DNA of 64,000 nt from Neisseria sp. 83E34 (GTDB taxonomy: Bacteria > Pseudomonadota > Gammaproteobacteria > Burkholderiales > Neisseriaceae): positions 310,001 to 374,000 of the forward strand of contig NZ_LGYH01000001.1 of NCBI RefSeq assembly GCF_001308015.1, given 5' to 3'. The notes below the pieces were generated by a model that was not told the DNA's origin, made no database searches, and worked only from the letters and a program-made list of their open reading frames with translations. Both the position numbers and the translations under genes were made by a program. Within the stretch, counting starts at the first letter, position 1, and the number at the start of each line of letters is the position of its first letter. Shown in pieces: positions 37,533 to 46,318 of the stretch.

Positions 37533-38762
37533 ATGGCTTCCTTAACATATAAACGATATTCCGTTTTAATATCCAGTACGCTCTCGTTTACGGTCTGCTT
37601 CATGATTTGGATGATGCTGGCTGTGGTGGGCATTCCGATTAAGAACGAATTAGGCCTGTCTGAAGCCGAATTCGGTATTCTGGCGGCTACGCCGGTGCTT
37701 TCCGGCTCGCTGGTGCGTGTGCCTTTGGGCATCTGGACCGACCGCTACGGCGGCAGAATCGTATTGTTTTCTTTAATGATTGCTTGTGTGCCGGCGATTT
37801 ATTTGATGCAGTATGCCGACCATTTCTGGCATTTTCTCGTTATCGGTTTGGTGATGGGTTTGGCCGGAGGCTCGTTTTCGGTGGGTACACCTTATGTGGC
37901 GCGTTGGTTTCCGAAAGAGCAGCAAGGCATGGCGATGGGTGTGTTTGGTGCGGGTAACGCCGGTTCTGCTCTGAATAAATTTCTGGCACCTGCTCTGATT
38001 GCTTACGGCACTTGGCACTTTGTGCCGACTGTGTATGCAGCCATTATGCTGGGCACGGCAATTCTGTTTTGGTTCACGTCTTACAGCGACAAAAGCCATC
38101 AGGTCTCTTCTTCCGTAACTTTGGGCGAGCAGCTCGCGCTTTTGAAAGACCCGGGCGTATTGCGTTACAGCCAATATTATTCCGTGGTGTTCGGCGGCTA
38201 TGTGGCGCTGGCTTTGTGGATGACCAAATATTATGTGGGCGAATACGGCTTGAGCCTGAAGACAGCGGCTTTCCTTGCTGCGTGTTTCTCTTTGCCGGGC
38301 GGTGTGTTGCGTGCGTTGGGCGGCTATTTTTCCGATAAATTCGGCGCATATAAGGTTACTTGGGCGGTAATGTGGATTTGTTGGGTGTGCTTTTTCATCT
38401 TGTCTTACCCGCAAACCGATTTGGTGATTCATACCAGCAAAGGTGAAGTGAGCCTGCACATCGGCTTGAACGTTACCGTTTTTACCATCTTGATGTTTAC
38501 CGTAGGTGTGGCAATGGCGGTGGGCAAGGCTTCCGTGTTCAAATTTGTGGCCGACGATTATCCCGACAATATCGGCGCGGTTTCCGGCATTGTTGGCTTG
38601 GCGGGCGGTTTGGGCGGTTTCTTGCTGCCGATTATGTTCGGATTTTTGGAAGATCTAACCGGTATCCGCTCTACCAGCTTTATGCTGCTTTACGGCACGG
38701 TTTGTGTGTCGCTGATCTGGATGCACTTTTCATTCAAAGCCAAACGCCCTGCGGCCGAATAA
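37533..38762 (+). CDS. narK: Nitrate transporter NarK1-type (MFS)
   Basis: Major-facilitator nitrate/nitrite transporter of 409 aa with 12 predicted membrane segments. It starts MASLTYKRYSVLISSTLSF. Nitrate-porter features are visible: RVPLGIWTDRYGGR (loop 2-3), GLAGGSFSVGTPYVARWFP, GVFGAGNAGSALNKF and GIVGLAGGLGGFLLPI, the two Gly-rich signature stretches. It is the shorter NarK1 type, usually a proton symporter. ATG 37533 has AAAAGG upstream; an upstream TTG extension would run into the repeat. narK2 follows after 17 bp. Confidence 0.9.
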   Translation: MASLTYKRYSVLISSTLSFTVCFMIWMMLAVVGIPIKNELGLSEAEFGILAATPVLSGSLVRVPLGIWTDRYGGRIVLFSLMIACVPAIYLMQYADHFWHFLVIGLVMGLAGGSFSVGTPYVARWFPKEQQGMAMGVFGAGNAGSALNKFLAPALIAYGTWHFVPTVYAAIMLGTAILFWFTSYSDKSHQVSSSVTLGEQLALLKDPGVLRYSQYYSVVFGGYVALALWMTKYYVGEYGLSLKTAAFLAACFSLPGGVLRALGGYFSDKFGAYKVTWAVMWICWVCFFILSYPQTDLVIHTSKGEVSLHIGLNVTVFTILMFTVGVAMAVGKASVFKFVADDYPDNIGAVSGIVGLAGGLGGFLLPIMFGFLEDLTGIRSTSFMLLYGTVCVSLIWMHFSFKAKRPAAE

Positions 38763-38779
38763 TTTGAGGAGATTTCGAG

Positions 38780-40162
38780 ATGAGCTATACCATTCAAGAT
38801 TGGCGCCCCGAGGATAAGGAATTTTGGGAAAAAACGGGCAGGCCGATTGCGCGGCGCAATTTGTGGATTTCCATTCCCGCGCTTTTGCTGGCATTTGCCA
38901 TGTGGCAGGTGTGGAGCGTGGCGGTGGTAAACCTGCCTAATATCGGATTTAAATACACGCCTAACCAATTGTTCTGGCTGGCTGCTTTGCCTGCTTTGTC
39001 GGGAGCGACTTTGCGGATTTTCTATTCGTTTATGGTGCCGATATTCGGCGGCCGCAAGTGGACGGCAATTTCTACCGCCAGCCTGCTTTTGCCTGCTGTC
39101 GGCTTGGGCTTTGCGGTGCAAAACCCGAACACCAGCTATTTTCTGATGGCGCTTTTGGCTTTGTTGTGCGGCTTCGGCGGCGGTAACTTCTCTTCCAGTA
39201 TGGCCAATATCAGCTTCTTTTTCCCGAAAGCGGAAAAGGGCACGGCGCTCGGTTTGAATGCGGGTTTGGGTAATTTGGGCGTGTCGGTAGTGCAGTTTAC
39301 CGTGCCGTTGGTAATTACCGCAGGCTTGTTCGGCGCCTTGGGCGGAGAGGCGCAAACTTGGGTAAAGGGCAATGAAACCAAACAGATCTGGCTGCAAAAT
39401 GCGGGCTTTATCTGGGTGCCGTTTATCATATTGTCGACATTGGCCGCTTGGTTCGGTATGAACGATTTGGCCAGTGCCAAAGCCAGCTTTAAAGAGCAGT
39501 CTGTTATTTTCCAGCGCAAACACAACTGGCTGATGTGTATTCTTTATCTGGGCACATTCGGCTCGTTTATCGGCTTTTCCGCAGGCTTCCCGCTTTTGAT
39601 TAAAGGCCAGTTTCCGGATGTGAACCCTGTGAAATATGCGTTCTTAGGCCCGCTGGTGGGCGCGTTGGTTCGCCCGTTTGGCGGGTGGGTTTCCGATAAG
39701 ATCAAAAGTGGTGCCAAAATTACCCAATTGGTGTTTACCGGTATGATTATTGCGGTGTTCGGTGTGTTGGCATTTTTGCCGACCAACGGGCAGGGCGGTA
39801 ATTTTTGGGGTTTCTTTGCCTGCTTCATGGCCTTGTTTGCCTTAACCGGTTTGGGTAACGGTTCAACCTTTATGCAAGTGCCGGTGATTTTCCTGAATAT
39901 GCACGAAAAGCTCGCTCTGCAAGGTGTGAAAACAAAAGAGCAGGCTTTGCAAGATGCCACCAAAGAAGGTGCGGCAGTAATTGGATTTACCGCAGCGTTT
40001 GCGGCTTACGGCGGTTTTCTTATTCCGAAAAGTTACGGTACATCTATTGAGATGACCGGCAGTGTGAACGCCGCGCTGTATCTGTTTATCGCTTTTTATG
40101 CGTTGTGCTGTGTGATTAACTGGTGGTATTACATGCGCAGCGGTGCGGAAGCGAAATGCTAG
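38780..40162 (+). CDS. Nitrate/nitrite antiporter NarK2-type (MFS)
   Basis: Second nitrate porter, 460 aa, 12 segments, resembling E. coli NarK/NarU rather than its upstream neighbour. It starts MSYTIQDWRPEDKEFWEKTG. Substrate-site Arg candidates lie in GATLRIFYSF and LVRPFGGW, and the signature regions are CGFGGGNFSSSMANISFFFP and GLNAGLGNLGVSV. Such pairs usually precede narGHJI; here a DUS terminator and ppiB follow instead, and narG is 30 kb away. Confidence 0.9.
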   Translation: MSYTIQDWRPEDKEFWEKTGRPIARRNLWISIPALLLAFAMWQVWSVAVVNLPNIGFKYTPNQLFWLAALPALSGATLRIFYSFMVPIFGGRKWTAISTASLLLPAVGLGFAVQNPNTSYFLMALLALLCGFGGGNFSSSMANISFFFPKAEKGTALGLNAGLGNLGVSVVQFTVPLVITAGLFGALGGEAQTWVKGNETKQIWLQNAGFIWVPFIILSTLAAWFGMNDLASAKASFKEQSVIFQRKHNWLMCILYLGTFGSFIGFSAGFPLLIKGQFPDVNPVKYAFLGPLVGALVRPFGGWVSDKIKSGAKITQLVFTGMIIAVFGVLAFLPTNGQGGNFWGFFACFMALFALTGLGNGSTFMQVPVIFLNMHEKLALQGVKTKEQALQDATKEGAAVIGFTAAFAAYGGFLIPKSYGTSIEMTGSVNAALYLFIAFYALCCVINWWYYMRSGAEAKC

Positions 40163-40173
40163 TTTGGGCTTTC

Positions 40174-40210
40174 CAATGCCTGTCTGAAAAATATTTTCAG
40201 ACAGGCATTG
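40174..40210 (+). terminator. Paired DUS terminator after narK2
   Basis: caatgcctgtctgaaaa pairs with ttttcagacaggcattg, 12 bp past the stop; it closes the narK1-narK2 unit. Confidence 0.75.
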
Positions 40211-40278
40211 AATATTGTCGGTAAAGCCCCATGTTTTTCAGGAATTTCAACCCGTTTGCAATCAATTAAGGATAGATT

Positions 40279-40770
40279 ATGATTAAATTAACCACCAATA
40301 AAGGCGTGATTACTCTGGAATTGGATCACGAAAAAGCTCCTGTAACCTCGGCCAACTTCGAACAATATGTGAAAGACGGTTTTTACAACGGTGTGATTTT
40401 CCACCGTGTAATTAAAGGCTTTATGATTCAAGGCGGCGGTATGGAGCCGGGTATGAAAGAAAAGCAAACCCGCGAGCCGATTCAGAACGAAGCGCAAAAC
40501 GGCTTGAAAAACGACAAATACACCATCGCAATGGCGCGCACCCAAGCGCCGCACTCTGCTTCCGCACAATTTTTCATCAACACCAAAGACAACACCTTCT
40601 TAAACCACACCGAGCCTAGCCTGCACGGCTGGGGCTATGCAGTGTTCGGCAAAGTGGTTGACGGCTTCGATGTGGTAGACGCAATCGAAGGCGTGGCAAC
40701 CAAAAGCCACGGCTACCATGATGACGTGCCGGTAGAAGATGTGGTGATTGAAAAAGCTGAAATTGTGTAA
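40279..40770 (+). CDS. ppiB: Peptidyl-prolyl cis-trans isomerase B (cyclophilin)
   Basis: Cytoplasmic cyclophilin of 163 aa without a signal peptide. It has [19 protein letters not shown] (catalytic Arg in FHRV), followed by [13 protein letters not shown], the cyclophilin core. It catalyses prolyl isomerisation in protein folding. A clear AAGGATAG site precedes the ATG. Confidence 0.95.
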   Translation: MIKLTTNKGVITLELDHEKAPVTSANFEQYVKDGFYNGVIFHRVIKGFMIQGGGMEPGMKEKQTREPIQNEAQNGLKNDKYTIAMARTQAPHSASAQFFINTKDNTFLNHTEPSLHGWGYAVFGKVVDGFDVVDAIEGVATKSHGYHDDVPVEDVVIEKAEIV

Positions 40771-40788
40771 CTCTTTGTAATACAATAC

Positions 40789-40824
40789 AATGCCTGTCTG
40801 AAAAACTTTTTTCAGACAGGCATT
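40789..40824 (+). terminator. Paired DUS terminator after ppiB
   Basis: aatgcctgtctgaaaa pairs with tttcagacaggcatt, 18 bp past ppiB. Confidence 0.75.
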
Positions 40825-40845
40825 CATTATTGTTAAGGCACACGC

Positions 40846-41154
40846 ATGTTTATAGAATTACTGCATCAAAAAATCAGAAATGCCGACTATGTTCGGTTGA
40901 TAGAACAAAACCGAATCGATTTCTCCCATTCCGAGCAGGGTCTCTTGGAAGAAATTATCCAAACATTTGAATTCGATGTGGTCCAAGCGCAGGCACTGGC
41001 GCAGGCGGTGGCGCAGCAGGCCCGTTTTGATCCGAATACCTTGCACATTGAATTTGATGACGATGAAGACACCACTGCCATTTGCCCGCATTGTATCAAC
41101 CCGCCCATGCCGCCTCTGCGTGATTATATGGAATGGCGCAGAATGCGCGGTTAG
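40846..41154 (+). CDS. Hypothetical acidic protein with CPHC motif
   Basis: A 102-aa soluble protein. The N-terminal half is helical (MFIELLHQKIRNADYVRLIE), then an acidic stretch DDDEDT precedes ICPHCINPPMPPLRDYMEW. The single CPHC pair could bind metal, possibly by dimerisation. No known family was recognised. It has its own DUS terminator after it. Confidence 0.65.
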   Translation: MFIELLHQKIRNADYVRLIEQNRIDFSHSEQGLLEEIIQTFEFDVVQAQALAQAVAQQARFDPNTLHIEFDDDEDTTAICPHCINPPMPPLRDYMEWRRMRG

Positions 41155-41204
41155 AAGTAAAAACAGTTTATTCTTTAAATATAACGGCAAGCGGTCGGGA
41201 TAAT

Positions 41205-41246
41205 AAAATGCCTGTCTGAACAATCGTTTGTTTAGACAGGCATTTT
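41205..41246 (+). terminator. DUS hairpin after the CPHC protein
   Basis: aaaatgcctgtctgaacaa pairs with tttgtttagacaggcatttt (arms slightly altered from DUS but still complementary) and ends in TTTTT. Confidence 0.75.
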
Positions 41247-41319
41247 TAACACAGGCAAAAAAAAGGTGTGACATCCGCCACACCCAAACACACACACATC
41301 AAGAGGAAAGAGATTCGTT

Positions 41320-41454
41320 TTATTTTTTCGGAGTTTGATCTGCTTGTTTTTTTATCCAAAAAAATAAAAAAGTTGCAATCACAATCACAACCATAATTGT
41401 GATAAAAGATAAAATACCCACAGGGGATTTAAATAATTCTGCCAGTAGTTCCAT
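41320..41454 (-). CDS. DUF3149-like small membrane protein
   Basis: A 44-aa reading frame, MELLAELFKSPVGILSFITI... ending KKQADQTPKK. One membrane helix spans about residues 13-33, followed by WIKK and a basic tail, so the C-terminus is probably cytoplasmic. Length, the MELLxELF start and single helix resemble the DUF3149 family of proteobacterial mini-proteins, function unknown. A GGGAAC site lies 7 bp before the ATG. Confidence 0.65.
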   Translation of the reverse strand: MELLAELFKSPVGILSFITIMVVIVIATFLFFWIKKQADQTPKK

Positions 41455-41585
41455 AATCGTGTTCCCATATTTGTTTATTGATATTGGTTTAGAGTGATTA
41501 TAGAGAATAATTCCTACATAGCATTGACTCAGGTCAATAGAATGCTCTAATCATAGTTATTATTTAAATACAATCTATAAACAAC

Positions 41586-41610
41586 AAAACTGCCCAATGG
41601 GGCAGTTTTA
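41586..41610. terminator. Terminator after the iron-sulfur reductase
   Basis: aaaactgccc pairs with gggcagtttt around a 4-base loop, with A/T runs on both sides. It lies 21 bp past the leftward reductase stop. Confidence 0.8.
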
Positions 41611-41630
41611 TTATGTAATATTTAAATATT

Positions 41631-42641
41631 CTAATGAGATGGCGAAAAAGCATCTGAGAAAAACGAATCTCGCGGCAGATTCTGCTGCGTTTCGCATTGC
41701 TGTTGGGTTGCTTCAATCATCGCCGGTGAACCGCAGGCATACACTTCGTAAGCCGATAAATCAGGATAGTCAGCCAGAATATGCTGCTGGATATAGCCGG
41801 TTTTCCCTTGCCAGCCGTCTTGCGGGCGCGACAAAACTTGTGTGAAGCAGCCGTTGGGCAGGCGGCTGATCAATTCGGCTGCGGCATCGGCTTGATAAAG
41901 ATCAACTTCATGCCTTGCTCCCCAATAAAAGTGGACTTCGCGCTGTGGATCATGCGCGGCGAGATAGTGCAGAATACTTTTAATCGGCGCGAAGCCCGTG
42001 CCAGTAGCCAATAAAAGCAAAGGCGCGCGGCTGTTTTTGCGCAGAGTAAAACTGCCCAAAGGTGCGCGGATACGCATCACCGCACCGGTTTTCACAACGG
42101 CATCTTCGCCAAACAGCATATTGGAAAACAAACCGTTTTTACGGCGGCGGATGTGCAGCTCCAGCGTGCCGGGGTTATCGGCGGAACTAGCGATGGAGTA
42201 GCTTCGGATATGATTGCTTTTCAGAAGAATATCAATATACTGGCCGGCGTAGAATACAAAAGGCGGGGCTTTGGGCAGGGCAAGCGTAACGATGGCGACA
42301 TCATGAATATATTCTACTGAGTTAACACGCGCTGGTAGTGTGCGTACGGGCGGGGTATCGGCGTCAAAGCCCGGAATATCGAGCACCAAATCACTTTGTG
42401 CGATTGAGCAACACATTAAAATTTTGCCTGTAGCCTGCTCTTCCGCTGTCAGAGCTTGTTCGGCATGGTCGCCTTGAACGGCATGGCCGCTCACAACTTG
42501 AGCTTTGCATTGGCCGCAGATGCCGTTTTGGCAGGAATGGGGCAGGTTAAGGCTTTGGCGTTTGGCTGCGCTCAGGATGGATTCATTATCATCAACGGAA
42601 AAGCTGATCGAGTTTTGGGAAAAGGTAACGGTTTGGGTCAT
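41631..42641 (-). CDS. 2Fe-2S ferredoxin/FAD-NAD(P)H reductase (AscD-like)
   Basis: A 336-aa cytoplasmic flavin reductase. An N-terminal plant-type ferredoxin domain has Cys ligands in CQNGICGQC and a fourth in ILMCCS. An FAD domain follows with RSYSIASSADN (RxYS), then an NAD(P) domain with LLLLATGTGFAPIKSIL and YACGSPAMIEA. The layout matches CDP-6-deoxy-delta-3,4-glucoseen reductase and oxygenase electron-transfer components; the electron acceptor here is unknown. No oxygenase gene is adjacent. Confidence 0.87.
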   Translation of the reverse strand: MTQTVTFSQNSISFSVDDNESILSAAKRQSLNLPHSCQNGICGQCKAQVVSGHAVQGDHAEQALTAEEQATGKILMCCSIAQSDLVLDIPGFDADTPPVRTLPARVNSVEYIHDVAIVTLALPKAPPFVFYAGQYIDILLKSNHIRSYSIASSADNPGTLELHIRRRKNGLFSNMLFGEDAVVKTGAVMRIRAPLGSFTLRKNSRAPLLLLATGTGFAPIKSILHYLAAHDPQREVHFYWGARHEVDLYQADAAAELISRLPNGCFTQVLSRPQDGWQGKTGYIQQHILADYPDLSAYEVYACGSPAMIEATQQQCETQQNLPRDSFFSDAFSPSH

Positions 42642-42763
42642 TTTTATAAAAATTGCATTGGAACTAACGGGATTATAGCGAAGTTTTGCAAGAAATAAAT
42701 AATTCGGGCATAATCCGAACTTTGAAAAAATTAAACTAATTTAACAAAAAAAGGGTGAAAGTT

Positions 42764-44221
42764 ATGAAAAAAACATTATTGGCGGTAGCCGTAGCTGCTT
42801 TCGGCTTGAGCGCGTGCAGCACTTTGAACGGTAAAACGCCACACGAAATGGTGGGAATCTCTGTCGACCGCAGCTTGAGCAAAGATTACAGCTACAATTT
42901 CGAAGGTAAAGCGCATGTTTTTCTAAGTGATAAAGATAAGGGGCTGGCGCCTCAAGTGGCTGCCGAAGCAGCAAAAAAACGTGCGGAGGAAAAAGGGCCG
43001 GAAGCTGAAGCAGCCAGTGCTGCGGAATCTGCTGAAACTGAATCTGCTGAACAATGCGGATGCGAGGAAGAATATAATCCTTATGCCGATATTGAAGAAG
43101 GCAACTGGGGAGCCAAAGTTGCGGATTTGGCGCAAGGCTATCCGGCTATAACCAAATATATTCAAAATACACAGTTACGCGTGAACGGTGCGGTTGATTT
43201 GCGCCAGCAAAAAATCGAATTGGTTCCTGAGTTTGTTAACGACAATAAAAACGAATACAGCAGCATGAAAATGCCCATTCTGTTGGACGGTAAAAATATG
43301 ACGGCTACGATTGATATGCCGGCAACCATTCCGATGATTATGGATATTGTCATTCAAGACAAAGCATTGGTTAGCCGCTTAACCGATCAGCCGATTCAGT
43401 TTGCTTGGAGCGATGTGGAAAAGAAAAGCTTTCCGCTGAAATCAACTTTGAAAGCGCTTGTGAAAGCCAGCTACACCGCTTATAAAGCCGTGCCGCCCGA
43501 GGCTTACAAAGCGGCAGAGATGGATGAGTTCGGCAAACGCGCAGGTGCGAAGCACCGTGTGGATATTGTGTGGAACAAAGAAAATCTGGAAGCTTTCTAC
43601 AAGGCATTTTACCGTGATTTCGATCATGAGTTCACAAATATGCAGAAAGCCGGCTTGGAGGAGGGCTCTTCCGAGGAAGATTACCAAACCGTACGTTCGG
43701 TTATGGCCAAAGTTTTTGGGGTTGAATTAGAAGATACAGGTTCTGCACTGGATGGTGCGATGGCTGAAGTGGCTGAGGCGGCGTCGGCTATTAAGGCGTC
43801 AGGGGAAGCTGCTGATTCTTCGAAAGCCGAAATGACTGCAGATGATTTGGCCGATAACCATGGTGTTTCCAGCTTGACAGAAGATCTCGATGCTTTTGAA
43901 AAAATGATCGGCAGCCCGATGGTTGAAAGCATTTATTTAGACGGAAAAGGCCGCGCTGTGGCGCGCAGAAGCTATCTGCAAGTCAACGGTAAAGAAAAAG
44001 CTTTGAACTTTGAAATGGTTATGACGCTAAACCGCTTCGGTAACCCTGTGTTCACATTCAAGCCTGAAAACAGCAAGGTGGTTAAATTCCCTGAGGTGAT
44101 GAAAGCATTCAAATTGCCTTTCGGGGAGAGCGGCTACAATGAAGTTGGCGAATATGAAGTAGACGAAAGCATTGAAGCGCCGGAAAATGCAAATGAAATC
44201 AAAGAAGAAGTGATTAAATAA
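42764..44221 (+). CDS. Large putative lipoprotein, unknown function
   Basis: A 485-aa exported protein with lipobox GLSACSTL (Cys at residue 18). A charged Ala/Glu/Lys-rich segment (about 60-90) containing CGCEEEYNPY leads to a larger folded part. Regions such as LRVNGAVDLRQQKIELVPEF and VARRSYLQVNGKEKALNFEMV suggest a beta-rich fold that may repeat. A second Ala/Glu/Ser-rich linker lies near residues 325-365. No family was recognised. ATG 42764 has AAAAAGGGTG upstream. It stands alone with a DUS terminator. Confidence 0.75.
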   Translation: MKKTLLAVAVAAFGLSACSTLNGKTPHEMVGISVDRSLSKDYSYNFEGKAHVFLSDKDKGLAPQVAAEAAKKRAEEKGPEAEAASAAESAETESAEQCGCEEEYNPYADIEEGNWGAKVADLAQGYPAITKYIQNTQLRVNGAVDLRQQKIELVPEFVNDNKNEYSSMKMPILLDGKNMTATIDMPATIPMIMDIVIQDKALVSRLTDQPIQFAWSDVEKKSFPLKSTLKALVKASYTAYKAVPPEAYKAAEMDEFGKRAGAKHRVDIVWNKENLEAFYKAFYRDFDHEFTNMQKAGLEEGSSEEDYQTVRSVMAKVFGVELEDTGSALDGAMAEVAEAASAIKASGEAADSSKAEMTADDLADNHGVSSLTEDLDAFEKMIGSPMVESIYLDGKGRAVARRSYLQVNGKEKALNFEMVMTLNRFGNPVFTFKPENSKVVKFPEVMKAFKLPFGESGYNEVGEYEVDESIEAPENANEIKEEVIK

Positions 44222-44237
44222 GTACCGGTTTAAAACA

Positions 44238-44280
44238 ATGCCTGTCTGAAAATATCTGTTTCAGACAGGCATACTTTTTT
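44238..44280 (+). terminator. Paired DUS terminator after the large lipoprotein
   Basis: atgcctgtctgaaa pairs with tttcagacaggcat and ends in a T-run, 16 bp past the stop. Confidence 0.75.
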
Positions 44281-44408
44281 ATATGTTTAAGACACACTTT
44301 AAGGTGTGTTTATGTAAAAAATCCGAAAAAAAGCAGCTTCTTGCAAGATTATCCCTTATATTGGAACTGTCTGCGCTCTACAGCGCAACTTGCATAAGGA
44401 ATAAAACC

Positions 44409-44708
44409 ATGAACAAACGCACAGGTACCATTTTGTTGACCGTGCTGTCTTTGGCGCTGAGCCCGATGGCGGTGTCTAAAGAAAAATCTATCGATATTCA
44501 AGAAGATTCATCAGGCTTACCGGCCGAATTGTCGGAGAATTTGGCTAGAACATCGCTTTCGATGGGCGTGAAAGAACCGGTAAGCATCCGCAGCAGCAAA
44601 GAGGGCGGTAATAATTATGTTGTCGTGAGCGGCTCGTCTTCTACCAGCTGCAAAATCAAATTGTCGAAAGATGACCAACCTAAAATTTTAGGCGTTTCCT
44701 GCAAATAA
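44409..44708 (+). CDS. Small exported protein, unknown function
   Basis: A 99-aa protein with a Sec signal peptide (MNKRTGTILLTVLSLALSPMAVS, cleavage near AVS-KEK). Two Cys in the mature chain (SCKIKL and VSCK) could form a disulfide. ATG 44409 is supported by AAGGAAT 10 bp upstream; the frame is open back to 44283 but with no better start. No family was recognised. Confidence 0.7.
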   Translation: MNKRTGTILLTVLSLALSPMAVSKEKSIDIQEDSSGLPAELSENLARTSLSMGVKEPVSIRSSKEGGNNYVVVSGSSSTSCKIKLSKDDQPKILGVSCK

Positions 44709-44759
44709 GCACCGCTTGATTTGCATGCCGTATAAAGCAAATACAGCTTAAGTAATATG

Positions 44760-44795
44760 ATGCCTGTCTGAAAATATTCAGACAGGCATTTTTCA
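44760..44795 (+). terminator. Paired DUS terminator after the small exported protein
   Basis: atgcctgtctgaa pairs with ttcagacaggcat around a tight loop and is followed by TTTTT. Confidence 0.75.
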
Positions 44796-44812
44796 TTCGC
44801 TAAGAAAACTTA

Positions 44813-44905
44813 TATGGTTAAGCCACTTAACGTAGTAACGGTGCCGTCGTACCCGGGCCTGACCCGAGTATGACGAGTGTACCATTTAAACATTGAACCA
44901 CTATA
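44813..44905. repeat. Shortened MITE-like repeat (copy R5)
   Basis: 93 bp from TATGGTTAAGCCACTTAA to ATTGAACCACTATA. Only one copy of the inner arm block remains (cgtcgtacccgggcctgacccgagtatgacg), so the middle is deleted relative to R2-R4. It lies just past the leftward DUF4198 gene. Confidence 0.65.
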
Positions 44906-44926
44906 ACGTGATTTTCTAATATTCGC

Positions 44927-45736
44927 CTAATGATGAGTATGGCCGATTTGGAAAGTCATGGTGGTGTAGCTGGCGAGCTTTTGGCAGACTTTTTGATCGG
45001 GATAATCGGCTTTGTGCTCCACGCTGGCTTTCCAAAAACCTTGACGTAGCGGAATGATGCTTACAGTACCATCGTCGCCCGTAACATCCGAGAAAGCTTG
45101 GGCTTCTACTTTATGCGTTTTGCTGCGGTCGCTGGTATCGAAGCCGTCAAAGGTGGCGGTAAGTGTGGCTTTAGGCAAAGGCTCGCCGTTGAACAACACT
45201 TTCACTTTGAATTTATCGCCCACATGTACATTGGCCGGGTTATCCAAAGGTACGATTTCCAAACCTTGGCCTACCGGGCGGGTGATGATGGCGGTGTCGG
45301 CGCTTTCGTGGCCTACATTAACAATGTTTTTGCCGTACATGCGGGTTTGCTCGCAGTATTCGGCATCTGGCATTTTTTTCATATCGGCTTGCTTCCAGCC
45401 TGCTTTGTTTTTTGACCAGAAAGTGGGCTGATATTCGGCAGTTACCAGATAGCTGCCGTCTTTTACCGGTTTTTTGCTTTGGTATTGATAGTTATACCTG
45501 CCTTTTTGCACTAAGTCTTCTTTGCCTTTTTCGGTAATCAGCTGCATGGGTTTGCTGAAAATATGCAAACGGTCTTTGGCAATCGGCTCCATATCGGGAA
45601 ATTCACCGTAGCCCAGTTCGGCTTTTAAAATTTCTCCGCCGTGGGTGTGTGCGGTTTCCACCCATACACGGTGGGCTTGGGTTGATGTTGAAAACAGCAG
45701 GGTGCCGAGAACGAATAAAGCGGTTTTGTTTTTCAT
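44927..45736 (-). CDS. DUF4198 periplasmic metal-uptake-associated protein, probable Zur target
   Basis: A 269-aa periplasmic protein. The signal peptide ends STQA-HRVWVET; the mature N-terminus begins with His, followed by ETAHTHGG, and the C-terminus ends IGHTHH. The family (DUF4198, NikK/NikM-like) is linked to nickel, cobalt or zinc acquisition. Its fold is Ig-like (NVHVGDKFKVKVLFNGEPLP). The gene has an exact match to the meningococcal Zur consensus 48 bp before its ATG, overlapping the likely -10 region, so zinc-dependent repression is expected. It resembles a periplasmic protein reported in the meningococcal Zur regulon; that identity is from memory. Confidence 0.85.
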   Translation of the reverse strand: MKNKTALFVLGTLLFSTSTQAHRVWVETAHTHGGEILKAELGYGEFPDMEPIAKDRLHIFSKPMQLITEKGKEDLVQKGRYNYQYQSKKPVKDGSYLVTAEYQPTFWSKNKAGWKQADMKKMPDAEYCEQTRMYGKNIVNVGHESADTAIITRPVGQGLEIVPLDNPANVHVGDKFKVKVLFNGEPLPKATLTATFDGFDTSDRSKTHKVEAQAFSDVTGDDGTVSIIPLRQGFWKASVEHKADYPDQKVCQKLASYTTMTFQIGHTHH

Positions 45737-45783
45737 GAGATCTTTCTTTGAAGGTGTGATGAAATCGAATGACTAATATGAGA

Positions 45784-45798
45784 TGTTATAATATAACA
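45784..45798 (-). promoter_or_regulatory. Zur box upstream of the DUF4198 gene
   Basis: TGTTATAATATAACA fits the published meningococcal Zur consensus TGTTATDNHATAACA at every position. Flanking bases extend the dyad to ATGTTATA-A-TATAACAT. It lies 48 bp before the start codon. Confidence 0.8.
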
Positions 45799-45816
45799 TT
45801 ATTAAAGTAAAGATAA

Positions 45817-45864
45817 ATGCCTGTCTGAAAATGTGACGCTCCACGTTTATTTTCAGACAGGCAT
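45817..45864 (-). terminator. Paired DUS terminator after the DUF2322 gene
   Basis: atgcctgtctgaaaat pairs with attttcagacaggcat around a 16-base loop. It separates DUF2322 from the Zur-controlled gene, giving the latter its own promoter region. Confidence 0.7.
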
Positions 45865-45912
45865 GTTGCTTGTAAGACCAGTGCTTACCACTGCGGTTGC
45901 GCCCAAAGCAGT

Positions 45913-46230
45913 TTATGCGCTTAACGGCTTGAGCTGCAAAATGAGGTTTTCGTTTTTCACCTTAAAAAGCAGGTCGATATTCGGGTGTTTGCCCGGATTG
46001 GCTTCGGCATCGGCAACGTGTTCTGCAAAAAGCGCCAAGCCGCGTTCGGCTGTTTGGGTGTTTAATACGCCGTTAAATTCTTGCGCTAATGCGTTGTAAA
46101 GCTTCAGCGAACCGAGTTTGCCAGGTGCGGCAGGAATGTGATGGAGCGTGTTGCCGGCTGTATCTAGAACATCCAGTCCGCTCAGATGGCTGATGTCCGG
46201 CATGGTTGCGAGGTTGTCTTGAAAATTCAT
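45913..46230 (-). CDS. DUF2322 family protein
   Basis: A 105-aa soluble protein. It has the pattern of DUF2322: MNFQDNLATMPDISHLSGLDVLD, then GKLGSLKLYNALA and ALFAEHVADAEANPGKHPNID. No signal peptide; function unknown. It lies downstream of upp in the same orientation, separated by a DUS hairpin. Confidence 0.85.
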   Translation of the reverse strand: MNFQDNLATMPDISHLSGLDVLDTAGNTLHHIPAAPGKLGSLKLYNALAQEFNGVLNTQTAERGLALFAEHVADAEANPGKHPNIDLLFKVKNENLILQLKPLSA

Positions 46231-46260
46231 GATGCGTTCTTTCTTGAGTAGCTTGAATAG

Positions 46261-46289
46261 ATGCCTGTCTGAAATTTTCAGACAGGCAT
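46261..46289 (-). terminator. Paired DUS terminator after upp
   Basis: atgcctgtctgaaa pairs with tttcagacaggcat with a minimal loop, 30 bp past the upp stop. Confidence 0.7.
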
Positions 46290-46318
46290 GATATTGATTG
46301 AGATTTTAGGAGTAGGGT

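Noticed and set aside
44283-44408. Upstream extension of the small exported protein
   Set aside because: The added sequence lacks a ribosome site and would bury the signal peptide behind 42 unrelated residues.
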